A stretch of 64,000 bases of DNA, from contig NZ_LS483250.1 of the NCBI RefSeq assembly GCF_900465055.1, positions 806,001 through 870,000 of the forward strand. The letters are read 5' to 3'. Shown piece after piece: positions 9,335 to 18,088 of this stretch. Each line of letters begins with the position of its first letter. The first letter of the stretch is position 1. The notes under the pieces were generated by a model. It saw only the letters and a list, made by a program, of their open reading frames with translations. It made no database searches and was not told the DNA's origin. The stretch is from Moritella yayanosii. GTDB lineage: Bacteria; Pseudomonadota; Gammaproteobacteria; Enterobacterales; Moritellaceae. The position numbers and the translations under genes are program-made.

Positions 9335-9378
9335 TTGAATGATCATTCAAAAAAGATTATCTTGAACGTACATTCAAG
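9335..9378. promoter_or_regulatory. Two palindromic operators in the TetR / OYE divergent region
   Basis: TTGAATGATCATTCAA (9335-9350) is a perfect 16-bp palindrome. CTTGAACGTACATTCAAG (9361-9378) is an 18-bp palindrome with one mismatch. A third degenerate site TGAACGCTTATTCA lies at 9311-9324. Shared half-site TGAAYG suggests all bind the divergent TetR protein (inference). Confidence 0.7.
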
Positions 9379-9405
9379 AAAGAATCATTGATAATCAGAG
9401 GCGCT

Positions 9406-10458
9406 ATGACTGCTAACTTATTTCAAACTTATGTACTTAATAAGACTTTATCTTTAAAAAATCGCATTCTAATGGCACCGCTGACCCGTTGTGTGGCTGA
9501 TGATGAATTAGTACCGACTCAAGATATGGCTGACTACTATGGTCGTCGGGCCGAGGCCGGTTTAATCATTTCTGAAGCGGTGATCATACGTCCTGACGGT
9601 CAAGGTTATCCAAATACCCCGGGTATCTTTACGCCAGCACAAATTGATGGTTGGAGAACCGTAACTGATGCGGTACATGCAAACGCTGGTAAAATATTTG
9701 CACAGCTCTGGCATACAGGCCGTGTCGCACATCCACACTTTTATCAAGCAACGGGTAGCCAAGATGTAATGGCACCTTCTGCAGTGGGTATTGAAGGCAG
9801 TGTACCGAGAATGCGCGAGCTTACTTATCAAATACCAAAGGCGATAACGGTTGAAGAGATAGCTCAGTTAGTGAGTGATTATTCTCAAGCCGCGGCAAAC
9901 GCGATAGACGCTGGTTTTGATGGCGTTGAAATTCACGGTGCTAACGGTTACTTAATTGATCAATTCTTACATCACGACAGTAACCGCCGCAGTGATGAAT
10001 ATGGCCAGACACCTGAAAACATGTCACGTTTCGCTCTTGAAGTACTAGATGCAATCGTTGCTCGTATCGGTAATGACAGAACGGCACTACGTATATCACC
10101 CGGTGCATACTTCAATATGGCTGGCGACAGTCGTGATCGTGCGGTATTCGATTATCTTATCCCCGAGATTGAGCAGCGTGATTTAGCTTTCTTACATATT
10201 GGCATTTTTGATGATGCGATGGAATTTGATTATTTAGGTGGTCGAGCGTCAAGTTATGTTCGTAGCATTTATAACAAGACATTAGTGGGCGTGGGTAGCT
10301 TTACTGCTGAAGCCGGTAGTCAAGCGATTGCGGATGATAAATTTGATCTGCTGGCGATAGGTCGACCATTTATTGCTAACCCTGATTATGTCGAGCGTGT
10401 TCGTGATGGTAAGGATTTAGTTGAATATTCAGATGAGATGTTGACGAGTCTGGTATAA
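9406..10458 (+). CDS. Old Yellow Enzyme-type alkene reductase (NemA-like)
   Basis: A 350-residue FMN-dependent NAD(P)H oxidoreductase that should reduce activated C=C bonds or nitro groups of electrophiles in the cytoplasm. Seen: the TIM-barrel opening LKNRILMAPLTRC, GQGYPNTPGIF, QLWHTGRVAHP, FDGVEIHGANGYLIDQFLH, the RRSDEYG phosphate/FMN stretch, and FDLLAIGRPFIANPD at the end. The active-site pair is HGAN, the His/Asn type. ATG at 9406 is preceded by AGAGG (9396-9400); an in-frame TTG at 9388 is less likely. The divergent TetR gene and its palindromes suggest induction by the substrate. Confidence 0.9.
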   Translation: MTANLFQTYVLNKTLSLKNRILMAPLTRCVADDELVPTQDMADYYGRRAEAGLIISEAVIIRPDGQGYPNTPGIFTPAQIDGWRTVTDAVHANAGKIFAQLWHTGRVAHPHFYQATGSQDVMAPSAVGIEGSVPRMRELTYQIPKAITVEEIAQLVSDYSQAAANAIDAGFDGVEIHGANGYLIDQFLHHDSNRRSDEYGQTPENMSRFALEVLDAIVARIGNDRTALRISPGAYFNMAGDSRDRAVFDYLIPEIEQRDLAFLHIGIFDDAMEFDYLGGRASSYVRSIYNKTLVGVGSFTAEAGSQAIADDKFDLLAIGRPFIANPDYVERVRDGKDLVEYSDEMLTSLV

Positions 10459-10500
10459 GACAGAGTACTAATATTTTGTAGGTAGCGATAAGAATTAAGC

Positions 10501-10526
10501 GGGTTAGCATTGTGCTAGCCCTTTTT
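10501..10526 (+). terminator. Terminator of the OYE gene
   Basis: GGGTTAGCA and TGCTAGCCC form a 9-bp stem with one wobble and a three-base loop, followed by TTTTT. Confidence 0.88.
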
Positions 10527-10834
10527 GTATTAAAGCGTTTAAAGCAATTAACGCAAACCATCGAGCTAAGCAAGCCTTATCGTCAGTGCTGGTGGACCAT
10601 ACAGTCATGATTTACCGACCTGAATTTAAACCACAAGTAACCAAGGGCTGTTATTAGCTTAGAAGATATTGCCGCGGCCGCTTACGCCCAGCATGTATTA
10701 TGGGGAGCTTTATTGTTGCAAGTTGTTATCTAGTGGAGGTCGTTTTGCTGTGGATCATATGGTTAAGCGCAAAATAGATTTGACGTAATCAGCTTTTGTA
10801 GAGGTTCAACTCGACAGCACAGTAGTTTTACATA

Positions 10835-11115
10835 CGTGGGGTGAAATCTGATTATCTGTTTCCGGTAAAAGCCCTTGCTAATGTGTATCGAGCTAAGATG
10901 ATGCAAGCGTTAAGGCATCGAGAATTAGTTATTGAGAAAACCGATGCGTTAATGAAAAAATCTTGGAATGTATACAGTAAAGCATGTTGCATGTACTTCC
11001 TAAGGGCGTGATGCGAGTTCGTCACTTTGGTTTTTTGGCTAATGCTTGTAAACGAAAAAGACTGGCGCTTATTAAAGAGCAGTTATCATCGGCTCCCGCT
11101 AAAGCAGAACATACA
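10835..11115 (+). pseudogene. Relic of an IS91-family transposase
   Basis: Two pieces remain of a Y2 rolling-circle transposase of the IS91 type. One frame reads FPVKALANVYRAKMMQALRH...MKKSWNVYSKAC, the next reads HVLPKGVMRVRHFGFLANACKRKRLALIKEQL, both recognisable IS91 C-terminal blocks. The part between them, including the catalytic tyrosines, is deleted, and the frame shifts at about 10985. The stretch 10560-10835 between the OYE terminator and this relic contains no further piece I can identify with confidence. Confidence 0.7.
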
Positions 11116-11445
11116 TCAGTAGAATACGCCATGAGCAAGGCCTGTAATAATACGGGCGATAATTAACGTATCATAACCCGGTGCTTGCCACGCCAGTAAA
11201 TTACCAACCACAAACAAGGACATCACAGCAAGTAAGACGTGCTTTCGATTCCACTTGCCAGTCAGTGCCGTTAAAACTGGCGCGCCAACCGCAACACCAA
11301 GGGCGTAAAGGCTAACTAAAAGACCGGCTGATGGTAGGGATACATTTAAATCGGCCGCCATCGTAGGAATAAGTCCTACGATGACGAACTCGGTGGTTCC
11401 GATAGCAAAGGCGCTGAGCGTCAATGCAAGTAGTGCTAAAGGCAT
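11116..11445 (-). pseudogene. MFS transporter, only the N-terminal quarter left
   Basis: 109 residues remain of a drug/sugar efflux MFS protein of the AraJ/YdhP kind, which is normally near 390 residues with 12 helices. Seen: FAIGTTEFVIVGLIPTMAADLNV in helix 1, LLVSLYALGVAVGAPVLTALTGKWNRK through helix 2 and the A-like motif, and GLAHGVFY, where the reading stops. The break coincides with the junction to the IS91 relic at about 11115-11140. It was divergent from the LysR gene next door, a common regulator/efflux pairing; both are dead. Confidence 0.82.
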
Positions 11446-11456
11446 AAGGATTATCT

Positions 11457-12024
11457 CTGTTGATTGGCGTATCTATACTTAATCGCACTACGCGGCGTGT
11501 TGAGTTGACTGATGAAGGTCGGCAATTTGTCGAAACCATACGTATTGGCTTGCTGCGCATTCAACAAGCGGAGGAAGAGCTTATTACGCGCGGAGAATTA
11601 CCTAAAGGGCGCTTACGCGTCGATGCTGCCAGCCCGTTTGTGTTTCATCAGTTAGTGCCACTGGTGCAAGCATTTAATAAGGTTTTGTAGACCTGTTAGA
11701 GAAGAAAACCGATCTGGCTTTTCTGGGCCAAAAATACTCAATCATTGGCCGCTAAAAGGTTTTGAAACATTAGCGTCCACTTTGACCTCTAGCAATGGTG
11801 AAACCGTTCGCCAACTGACGTTAGCGGGGAATGGTATTGCCTGTTTATCGGGCTTTATGGTAAAAAAAGATATTGAAGAAGGGCGATTGGTCGCGTTATT
11901 GGAGCCTGAAAAATTAATCAATACGGGCAGAGAGCAGATCAACGCGGTGTTCTATAAGTCTTCTTCCGTAGCAAAACGTATTTCGGCGTTTATCGATTTT
12001 ATCCAGCCTAAGATCTCTTTATGA
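11457..12024 (+). pseudogene. LysR-family regulator, missing HTH start and broken in the middle
   Basis: The remnant begins inside the wing of the LysR helix-turn-helix domain (LNRTTRRVELTDEG) with no start and no first ~35 residues. It continues through the linker helix (FVETIRIGLLRIQQAEEEL) to FNKVL and then stops at 11690. A second piece in another frame resumes at VDLLEKKTDLAF and runs through TLAGNGIACLSGFMVKKDIEEGRLVALL to the stop at 12024. At least two deletions are needed to explain this. One removed the HTH and the spacer to the divergent MFS gene, whose ATG now lies only about a dozen bases away. Confidence 0.8.
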
Positions 12025-12179
12025 GTTAAATTCGCTGTGATTTAAGCTAAGTTTATGGCTAATCTAAATTGTGTTTACTCACCGATAAACGTTGAACGAG
12101 TGCGAGCTTAATAGAAAGCAGAATAGCTTGCTTAGCCATGATCTCAATTGGGTAATTAATGGTGGCAGGTTTAGCATTA

Positions 12180-12210
12180 AAAAAGTCCCTTTGTTTAGTA
12201 GGGACTTTTT
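12180..12210. terminator. Bidirectional terminator hairpin
   Basis: AAAAAGTCCCT (12180-12190) pairs perfectly with AGGGACTTTTT (12200-12210). The A and T flanks give a T-run on both strands, fitting the convergent LysR relic and the small gene at 12275. Confidence 0.85.
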
Positions 12211-12274
12211 CCGTGGTAAATGCTCAACATACCTATCTAGGCTGTTATTAACTTACTGCCTAGAATACCGGCTG

Positions 12275-12466
12275 TCAGTAATAACCACCTTCCGGGTTAT
12301 GAACCTGAGGATCGTCTTTGATATATTCAAATCCGACTTCAAATTCGTGATTATCCATAAAATCAATAACCTGCATTGTATGTTGTTCGCGATCAATACT
12401 GATGATGTGACCATCGCCTTTTTTACTGGAAATCATCATTCCGGTATGTAATTTTGACAGATCCAT
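12275..12466 (-). CDS. Small conserved hypothetical protein (63 aa)
   Basis: A 63-residue acidic protein beginning MDLSKLHTGMMISSKKGDGHIISID and ending in GGYY. The alternating hydrophobics suggest a small beta-rich (SH3- or KOW-like) fold: a glycine turn in KGDGHI, then strands IISID, TMQVIDF and FEVGFEYI. A strong GGAGG lies just upstream of the ATG on the minus strand. Genes of this size and opening recur in marine gammaproteobacteria without an assigned role. It has its own terminator hairpin at 12180-12210. Confidence 0.65.
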   Translation of the reverse strand: MDLSKLHTGMMISSKKGDGHIISIDREQHTMQVIDFMDNHEFEVGFEYIKDDPQVHNPEGGYY

Positions 12467-12627
12467 AAAACCTCCGACTTTAGACTGTTCTATTAATTAT
12501 AGACACCATTGGCAAACTACAAATGCTGTTGTGCCACAAACGATCTAATAATGCATCTGCGGTCGTCGTGTTACTTATCATGTTGTAGCACTCACTTACC
12601 GGCAATTGACTCACCATTTTTACGTAA

Positions 12628-12678
12628 CGCTACGTGAAATCAGAATCTGTAATCGACATCCTAAATCTATTTTACGTC
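12628..12678 (+). repeat. Dispersed 51-bp repeat, copy 2 of 3
   Basis: Same 14-nt core CGCTACGTGAAATC as copies 1 and 3. Copies 2 and 3 also share the flank TTTTACGTRA directly before the core, giving a short direct repeat of ACGT. The 3' half matches less well (ACATCCTA is shared with copy 3). Confidence 0.6.
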
Positions 12679-13070
12679 GGTTCGCTCCAAGTTAATTACT
12701 TAAAACCCGATGAGCATCTACGGTATGAGATTTGGCTCAGTCATGCCCGCTCCTTTAGATAATTATTTTATGTTGTTCCATATTGAAAGGTAGGCGGTGG
12801 TGTTTTGTTTCAATATGAAACGGGAGGGGCTATTTTATGAATTTTTGTGACTTAAGTTAAATTAACCGCTAATACAAATAAACAAACAATCTTTAACTGT
12901 GGGGACGATCGAGTTTATTGAACGCAATATCATAAAAAAGTTTTATTTAATAAATAGATTGGTTAATTTGGTATTACAAATAAAAGATGATTCTATAAAG
13001 TGACGTTTAAATTATTTATCACTTAGATTAGCATGTAGATTTAAAGAACAACTCAATGTGACAGTTATTT

Positions 13071-13098
13071 TTAATAACCAGAAAATACTGGTTATTAA
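13071..13098 (+). other. Hairpin in the leader of the glycerol dehydratase operon
   Basis: An 11-bp perfect stem with a six-base A-rich loop, 162 bases before the dehydratase start and without a T-run. It could be a regulator operator or an RNA leader structure. Confidence 0.4.
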
Positions 13099-13260
13099 TA
13101 CAGGATTATTTATCTAAACGTGATATCAGTGTCGTATAAGCAAAGCATTCAGGCATTTTTTAATTTTGTTTTTTCGTTTAAATACGGAATGTCGGTTATA
13201 GGATTAACAACTAATTTAGAATATAAAATTAATTAATTATAATCATAAAAGGGTAAAACT

Positions 13261-15672
13261 ATGTACATTTTAAAAGATAATTTTAGTCAACCTAGCGACA
13301 GAATAATAACATTGAAAAATCAAATGCGTGACGCTGTCCCGCGTGTAGAAGCAAGCCGGGCATTATTACTTACAGCATCATACAAAGAAACTGAAGATAA
13401 ACCAACCGTTTTACGAAGAGCAAAAGCCTTTGAGAAAATACTAAATGAAATTCCAATCATAATAAGAGATGAAGAATTGATAGTAGGAAGTCAGACTATT
13501 GAACCTAAATCATCTCAAGTTTTTCCTGAATTCTCGCATAAATGGATTGTTGATGAATTTGAAACGATGGATAAAAGAAGCGGAGATGCTTTCCAAATAA
13601 GTGACGAAGTAAAAGAACAGCTGAAAGATGTTTTTAATTACTGGGAAGGTAAAACGACATCTGAATTAGCCATTTCATATATGACAAAAGAAAATATAGA
13701 AGCATTGGAAGAAAATGTATTTACAGTGGGTAATTACCACCTTAACGGCATTGGACATGTTTCGGTAGATTATGCCAAAATCCTAAAAAAAGGTTATCGA
13801 GGTATCATTGAAGAAGTAGAAAACACGATGGCAGCGGCTGACAAAACAGCTCCCAATTATTTAAAACAGAGACCATTTTGGGAATCAATAATTATATCTT
13901 GTAATGCAGTTATCAGGTACGCCAATCGATATGCAGATTTGGCAAATGAAATGGCAGCACAGGAAAACAATACTCGTCGTAAAGAAGAGCTTTTAATTAT
14001 TGCTAAAAACTGTAAAAAAGTGCCTGAATTTGGTGCGTCAAACTTCTATGAAGCCTGCCAATCTTTTTGGTTTATCGATATGGTTATCAGCATCGAATCA
14101 AATGGTCACTCAATATCTCCGGGTAGATTTGACCAATATATGTATCCTTATTATGAAATGGATACGAAATCAACAGATTTTGATATTGATAAAGCACAAG
14201 AATTAATTGATTGTATCTGGGTAAAATTTAATGACCTTAATAAAGTAAGAGATGCGATTTCTACAAGAGCTTTTGGTGGCTACCCATTGTTCCAAAACCT
14301 CATTGTAGGCGGTCAGACCAAAGATGGTAAAGATGCGACTAATGATCTTACCTATATGTGTATTGATGCGTCTGCTCACGTACGATTATCTGCACCTTCT
14401 TTTTCGGTGAGAATCTGGAATAAAACACCTGATGAACTTCTTATGAGAAGTTGTGAGCTTAGTCGACTCGGAACTGGTATGCCTTCCTACTACAATGATG
14501 AAGTCATCATTCCTTCCCTTGTCAATAATGGACTCACTCTAAAAGACGCCAGAGAATACGCAATAATCGGGTGTGTTGAACCTCAGGTTCCAGGCAAAAC
14601 GGAAGGGTGGCATGACTCTGCATTCTTCAACCTAGCCAGACTTCTTCAAATTGTAGTTGATAATGGCATGTCTAACGGGAAGCAAATAGGGCCAGAAACA
14701 GGCGAATTTACAGAATTCTCTTCAATGGAAGAAATAATAGACGCTTATAGAAAACAAATGGAATTCTTTGTATACCAACTTATAAGCACTGACAATGTCA
14801 TCGATATAGCGCATGCAGAAAGAGCACCTTTACCATTCTTATCTTGCATGGTTGACGACTGTATTTCTACGGGTACATCTCTTCAAGACGGTGGCGCACA
14901 CTATAACTTCTCTGGTCCACAAGGCGTCGGTGTTGCCAATGTAGGCGATGCCTTTGCCGCGATCAAATATCTTGTCTTTGATACAAAAAAACTTACTTTA
15001 AAAGACCTAAAAGAAGCACTTGCAACAAACTTTGGTGACGATGCAGAAAATGCAGAAGATAAAAGAAAGCATGAAGAAATAAGACTACTGATAAAAAATA
15101 AAGCACCGAAGTTCGGTAACGACATTGATGATGTAGATGAATTAGCCAGAATTGGTGCTTTGATTTATTGTGAAGAAGTCGAAAAATATACAAACCCTAG
15201 AGGGGGTGATTTCCATGCGGGATTATACCCTGCGGCGATCAATGTATTACTTGGCGATCTTATCGGTCCTTCTTTAGACGGAAGAAAAGCTCACGACCCC
15301 TTAGCTGATGGCGTATCTCCTTGTACAGGTGCTGATACCAATGGTCCTACTGCAGCAGTAAATTCAGTTGCAAAATTAGATCATTATATTGCATCTAACG
15401 GCACTCTACTTAACCAAAAATTCTATCCAGGATCAATTAAAGGAACTAAAGGGCTACAAAATTTAGGTTCTTTATTAAGAGGTTATTTTGATCAAAAGGG
15501 ACTGCATATACAGTTTAATGTAGTCGATAAAGAAACGCTAATTGCGGCACAAGAAAATCCTAACGAATATAAAGATTTGGTCATCCGTGTAGCGGGTTAT
15601 AGTGCTCAGTTTATTATTTTGGACAAACGAATTCAAGATGAAATAATCAGAAGAACAGAACAAGAATTCTAA
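13261..15672 (+). CDS. dhaB1: Glycyl-radical glycerol dehydratase (B12-independent)
   Basis: An 803-residue glycyl-radical enzyme that should dehydrate glycerol to 3-hydroxypropionaldehyde without coenzyme B12; it is oxygen-sensitive. Seen: thiyl radical Cys438 and base Glu440 in GCVEP, the diol-dehydratase signature; the glycyl radical at Gly779 in RVAGYS near the C-terminus; and substrate-pocket stretches ESNGHSISPGRFDQYMYPYY and ERAPLPFLS. The text is very close, as I recall it, to the Clostridium butyricum enzyme. Propanediol dehydratase is the main alternative, but the DhaT neighbour favours glycerol. No microcompartment genes are present. Arginine is often AGA, unlike the neighbouring core genes, suggesting transfer. 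A GGG-type ribosome site precedes the ATG. Confidence 0.92.
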   Translation: MYILKDNFSQPSDRIITLKNQMRDAVPRVEASRALLLTASYKETEDKPTVLRRAKAFEKILNEIPIIIRDEELIVGSQTIEPKSSQVFPEFSHKWIVDEFETMDKRSGDAFQISDEVKEQLKDVFNYWEGKTTSELAISYMTKENIEALEENVFTVGNYHLNGIGHVSVDYAKILKKGYRGIIEEVENTMAAADKTAPNYLKQRPFWESIIISCNAVIRYANRYADLANEMAAQENNTRRKEELLIIAKNCKKVPEFGASNFYEACQSFWFIDMVISIESNGHSISPGRFDQYMYPYYEMDTKSTDFDIDKAQELIDCIWVKFNDLNKVRDAISTRAFGGYPLFQNLIVGGQTKDGKDATNDLTYMCIDASAHVRLSAPSFSVRIWNKTPDELLMRSCELSRLGTGMPSYYNDEVIIPSLVNNGLTLKDAREYAIIGCVEPQVPGKTEGWHDSAFFNLARLLQIVVDNGMSNGKQIGPETGEFTEFSSMEEIIDAYRKQMEFFVYQLISTDNVIDIAHAERAPLPFLSCMVDDCISTGTSLQDGGAHYNFSGPQGVGVANVGDAFAAIKYLVFDTKKLTLKDLKEALATNFGDDAENAEDKRKHEEIRLLIKNKAPKFGNDIDDVDELARIGALIYCEEVEKYTNPRGGDFHAGLYPAAINVLLGDLIGPSLDGRKAHDPLADGVSPCTGADTNGPTAAVNSVAKLDHYIASNGTLLNQKFYPGSIKGTKGLQNLGSLLRGYFDQKGLHIQFNVVDKETLIAAQENPNEYKDLVIRVAGYSAQFIILDKRIQDEIIRRTEQEF

Positions 15673-15843
15673 TATTAATAGGTAAGGACAATATTCCGCA
15701 CCAACGTATAGCCATGTATTTAAAAACGTTAATTTTACATCGAAGGGATTTTAAAATAAATGTATTTAAGTTTAGTGTTTATATAAATCAGGTGCGGAAT
15801 TAAATTCGTGTCGAACATTAGAATGATGAATAAAGGAATTCGT
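15673..15843. other. Spacer between dehydratase and activase
   Basis: 171 bp, AT-rich. The phrase CCGCACCAACG near 15698 and GTGCGGAAT near 15793 are short partly complementary blocks that could close a long-range fold. No coding sequence seen. Confidence 0.3.
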
Positions 15844-16776
15844 ATGTTGCGAGAAGATAAATACAATAAAAACAAAGAGGGTACTATCTTTGATATACAA
15901 CGTTTCTCTATCAATGACGGACCTGGAATAAGAACTATCGTATTTTTAAAAGGTTGTCCTCTTAAATGCAAATGGTGCAGTAACCCTGAGTCTCAATCAA
16001 AAGACATTCAAATTACATTTAATAAAAGTAGCTGTATTAATTGTGGTAAATGTATAGATGTCTGCCCTCAAGGTGCCATTAGTTTAGATGGAAACAATAA
16101 AATAGATAGAGATAAATGTGACAATTGTGGTCTTTGTGTAGATAACTGTTATAGCAATGCACTTGTGAAAATAGGACGTAAAATTAAGGTAGAAGAGCTG
16201 TTACAAGAATTAAAAAAAGACAGCGTACACTTTAGGCGTTCTGGCGGTGGCGTTACTTTATCGGGTGGTGAATTACTTGGACAAGCAGATTTTGTAGCCG
16301 AGATTCTAAAAGGCTGTAAATCGATGGGCTGGCACACTACTTTAGAAACGACTGCGTTTGCCAAAAAAGAAGCGGTTGAGAAAGTTATTCCTTTAGCAGA
16401 TTTGGTCCTTTTAGATATAAAACATACCAATAATGACATTCATATAAATCATATTGGCGTGGGTAATAAAATTATTCTTGAAAATGCAAAACACATTTCA
16501 ATGATATCAAAGGAACTTATTATAAGAGTGCCCGTTATACCTCATTTCAATTGTGATAATGAAAGTATAAATGCAATTGCTTCGTTTGTGAAAACACTAG
16601 AAAACGTCATAAGGGTAGATTTACTCGCTTATCATAATTTGGGAAGTTCTAAATATCAAAATCTTGAAATGAAATATGAGATGGACAGTGATATAGCAAT
16701 ACCCACTGATAATATTATGAATGAATTCAAAGAAGTGTTTGAAAGTTTTGATATGAAATGTGTGATCGAAGGGTGA
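15844..16776 (+). CDS. dhaB2: Glycyl-radical enzyme activating protein (radical SAM)
   Basis: A 310-residue radical-SAM activase that should install the radical on Gly779 of the dehydratase using S-adenosylmethionine. Seen: the CX3CX2C cluster motif C38-C42-C45 in GCPLKCKWC, and two ferredoxin-type clusters (C64, C67, C70, C74 and C92, C95, C98, C102), the layout of activases for dehydratases, not of PflA. The usual SGGEP SAM-binding motif reads SGGEL here. The start is ATG 15844, preceded by AAAGGA at 15832-15837; in-frame starts from 15808 lack a site. It is the second gene of the operon. Confidence 0.92.
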   Translation: MLREDKYNKNKEGTIFDIQRFSINDGPGIRTIVFLKGCPLKCKWCSNPESQSKDIQITFNKSSCINCGKCIDVCPQGAISLDGNNKIDRDKCDNCGLCVDNCYSNALVKIGRKIKVEELLQELKKDSVHFRRSGGGVTLSGGELLGQADFVAEILKGCKSMGWHTTLETTAFAKKEAVEKVIPLADLVLLDIKHTNNDIHINHIGVGNKIILENAKHISMISKELIIRVPVIPHFNCDNESINAIASFVKTLENVIRVDLLAYHNLGSSKYQNLEMKYEMDSDIAIPTDNIMNEFKEVFESFDMKCVIEG

Positions 16777-16824
16777 GATTATACATTTATTTAGATTTTA
16801 AATATAAATTATAAAGGAAGTATT

Positions 16825-17982
16825 ATGAGATATTATGATTATTTGATGCCAAGTGTGAATTTTTTTGGTCCGGGTTGTTTGGAAGTGGTCGGGAAAAGAG
16901 CAAAAATACTGCATGGTAAAAAAGCGCTTATAGTGACTGATCAATTTTTATATTCTTTGGAAGATGGCCCTGTAAAGAGAACGATCGCTTACCTTAAAGA
17001 AGAAGGCATTGAAGCCGTTGTTTTCGATCGTGTAGAGCCTAATCCAAAAGACACGAATGTATATGATGGTCTTGAAGTATTTCAAGCCAATAATTGCGAT
17101 ATGATTATCTCTATAGGCGGTGGCTCTCCTCATGATTGTGGTAAAGGGATCGGCATTGCTCATACGCACGAAGGATATGTTTGTGACTATGCAGGGATCG
17201 AAACGTTAACGAACCCACTACCGCCAATTATTGCCGTAAATACTACGGCCGGAACGGCTTCTGAAATAACTAGGCATGCTGTTATTACAAATACAAAAAC
17301 AAAGATGAAATCTGTAGTGGTTAGTTGGAGAAATCTGCCTCAAGTATCAATAAACGATCCATTGTTAATGATAGGAAAACCGGCCGCGCTGACTGCCGCG
17401 ACAGGAATGGATGCGCTTACTCATGCGGTAGAAGCCTATGTATCAAAGGATGCCAACCCAGTAACAGATGCCACCGCAATACAATCTATCAAATTGATAG
17501 CTGGAAACCTTAGACAGGCGGTGGCCAATGGTGAAAACCTTAAAGCAAGAGAAAACATGGTTTACGCTTCTGTTTTAGCGGGAATGGCATTTAATAATGG
17601 TAACCTTGGTTATGTTCATGCCATGGCTCATCAGCTTGGTGGTCTATACGACATGCCTCATGGTGTTGCAAATGCAATGCTACTACCTCATGTTTGCCGT
17701 TATAACATGATTGCAAACCCTCAAAAATTTGCTGATATAGCAGAATTTATGGGTGAAAATATCGAAGGACTTTCAGTAATGGCCGCTGCTGAAAAAGCCG
17801 TTGATTCATTATTTGCACTATCATCTGAAATTGGCATTCCGACAAGCCTTAAAGAAGCAGGGATCAAAGAAGAAGATATACAATTAATGTCTGAAAATGC
17901 ATTAAAAGACGGTAATGCCTTTAGTAATCCTAGAAAAGGGAATGTAAAAGAGATAGCTGAAATATTCAAAGCTGCATTCTAA
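16825..17982 (+). CDS. dhaT: 1,3-propanediol dehydrogenase (iron-type alcohol dehydrogenase)
   Basis: A 385-residue group III alcohol dehydrogenase that should reduce 3-hydroxypropionaldehyde to 1,3-propanediol with NADH, thereby reoxidising NADH during glycerol fermentation. Seen: IGGGSPHDCGKGIGI for the nucleotide site, NTTAGTASEITRH, and the iron ligands in TGMDALTHAVEAY and HAMAHQLGGLYDMPHG. Long blocks match the Klebsiella DhaT text from memory (FNNGNLGYVHAMAHQLGG region). The ATG at 16825 is preceded by AAAGGAAG. It closes the operon and is followed by a strong terminator. The organism would need a separate glycerol uptake system, which is not in the window. Confidence 0.93.
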   Translation: MRYYDYLMPSVNFFGPGCLEVVGKRAKILHGKKALIVTDQFLYSLEDGPVKRTIAYLKEEGIEAVVFDRVEPNPKDTNVYDGLEVFQANNCDMIISIGGGSPHDCGKGIGIAHTHEGYVCDYAGIETLTNPLPPIIAVNTTAGTASEITRHAVITNTKTKMKSVVVSWRNLPQVSINDPLLMIGKPAALTAATGMDALTHAVEAYVSKDANPVTDATAIQSIKLIAGNLRQAVANGENLKARENMVYASVLAGMAFNNGNLGYVHAMAHQLGGLYDMPHGVANAMLLPHVCRYNMIANPQKFADIAEFMGENIEGLSVMAAAEKAVDSLFALSSEIGIPTSLKEAGIKEEDIQLMSENALKDGNAFSNPRKGNVKEIAEIFKAAF

Positions 17983-17990
17983 ATATGACG

Positions 17991-18014
17991 AAAGGCTGGA
18001 AGTTTCCAGCCTTT
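17991..18014 (+). terminator. Terminator of the 1,3-propanediol operon
   Basis: AAAGGCTGGA and TCCAGCCTTT form a perfect 10-bp stem with an AGTT loop, 8 bases past the dhaT stop; followed by TTA. Confidence 0.9.
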
Positions 18015-18088
18015 TAGTAAGCCAAATGAAGTTATTAATGTAAGGCGCCACGGAATGGTATTCGCCGTGAGGACCTCGTGATTAATGG

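Larger units (their letters stand above)
12467..13260. other. 794-bp intergenic region upstream of the 1,3-propanediol operon
   Basis: Contains dispersed repeat copy 2 (12628-12678) and a hairpin (13071-13098, stem TTAATAACCAG/CTGGTTATTAA). The last ~350 bp before the operon are very AT-rich and presumably hold its promoter. There is a TTGTGACTTAAG half-site near 12845 that could be CRP-like, but no full palindrome. No coding remnant was seen. Confidence 0.5.

Noticed and set aside
10984-11166. A 60-residue ORF with ATG and stop
   Set aside because: Its text is the IS91 transposase C-terminus followed by sequence of the truncated MFS gene on the other strand; a fusion artefact, treated as a relic.
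12092-12451. A 119-residue open frame on the plus strand opposite the small gene at 12275
   Set aside because: It overlaps the bidirectional terminator and the well-supported minus-strand gene with a GGAGG site; its composition is not protein-like.
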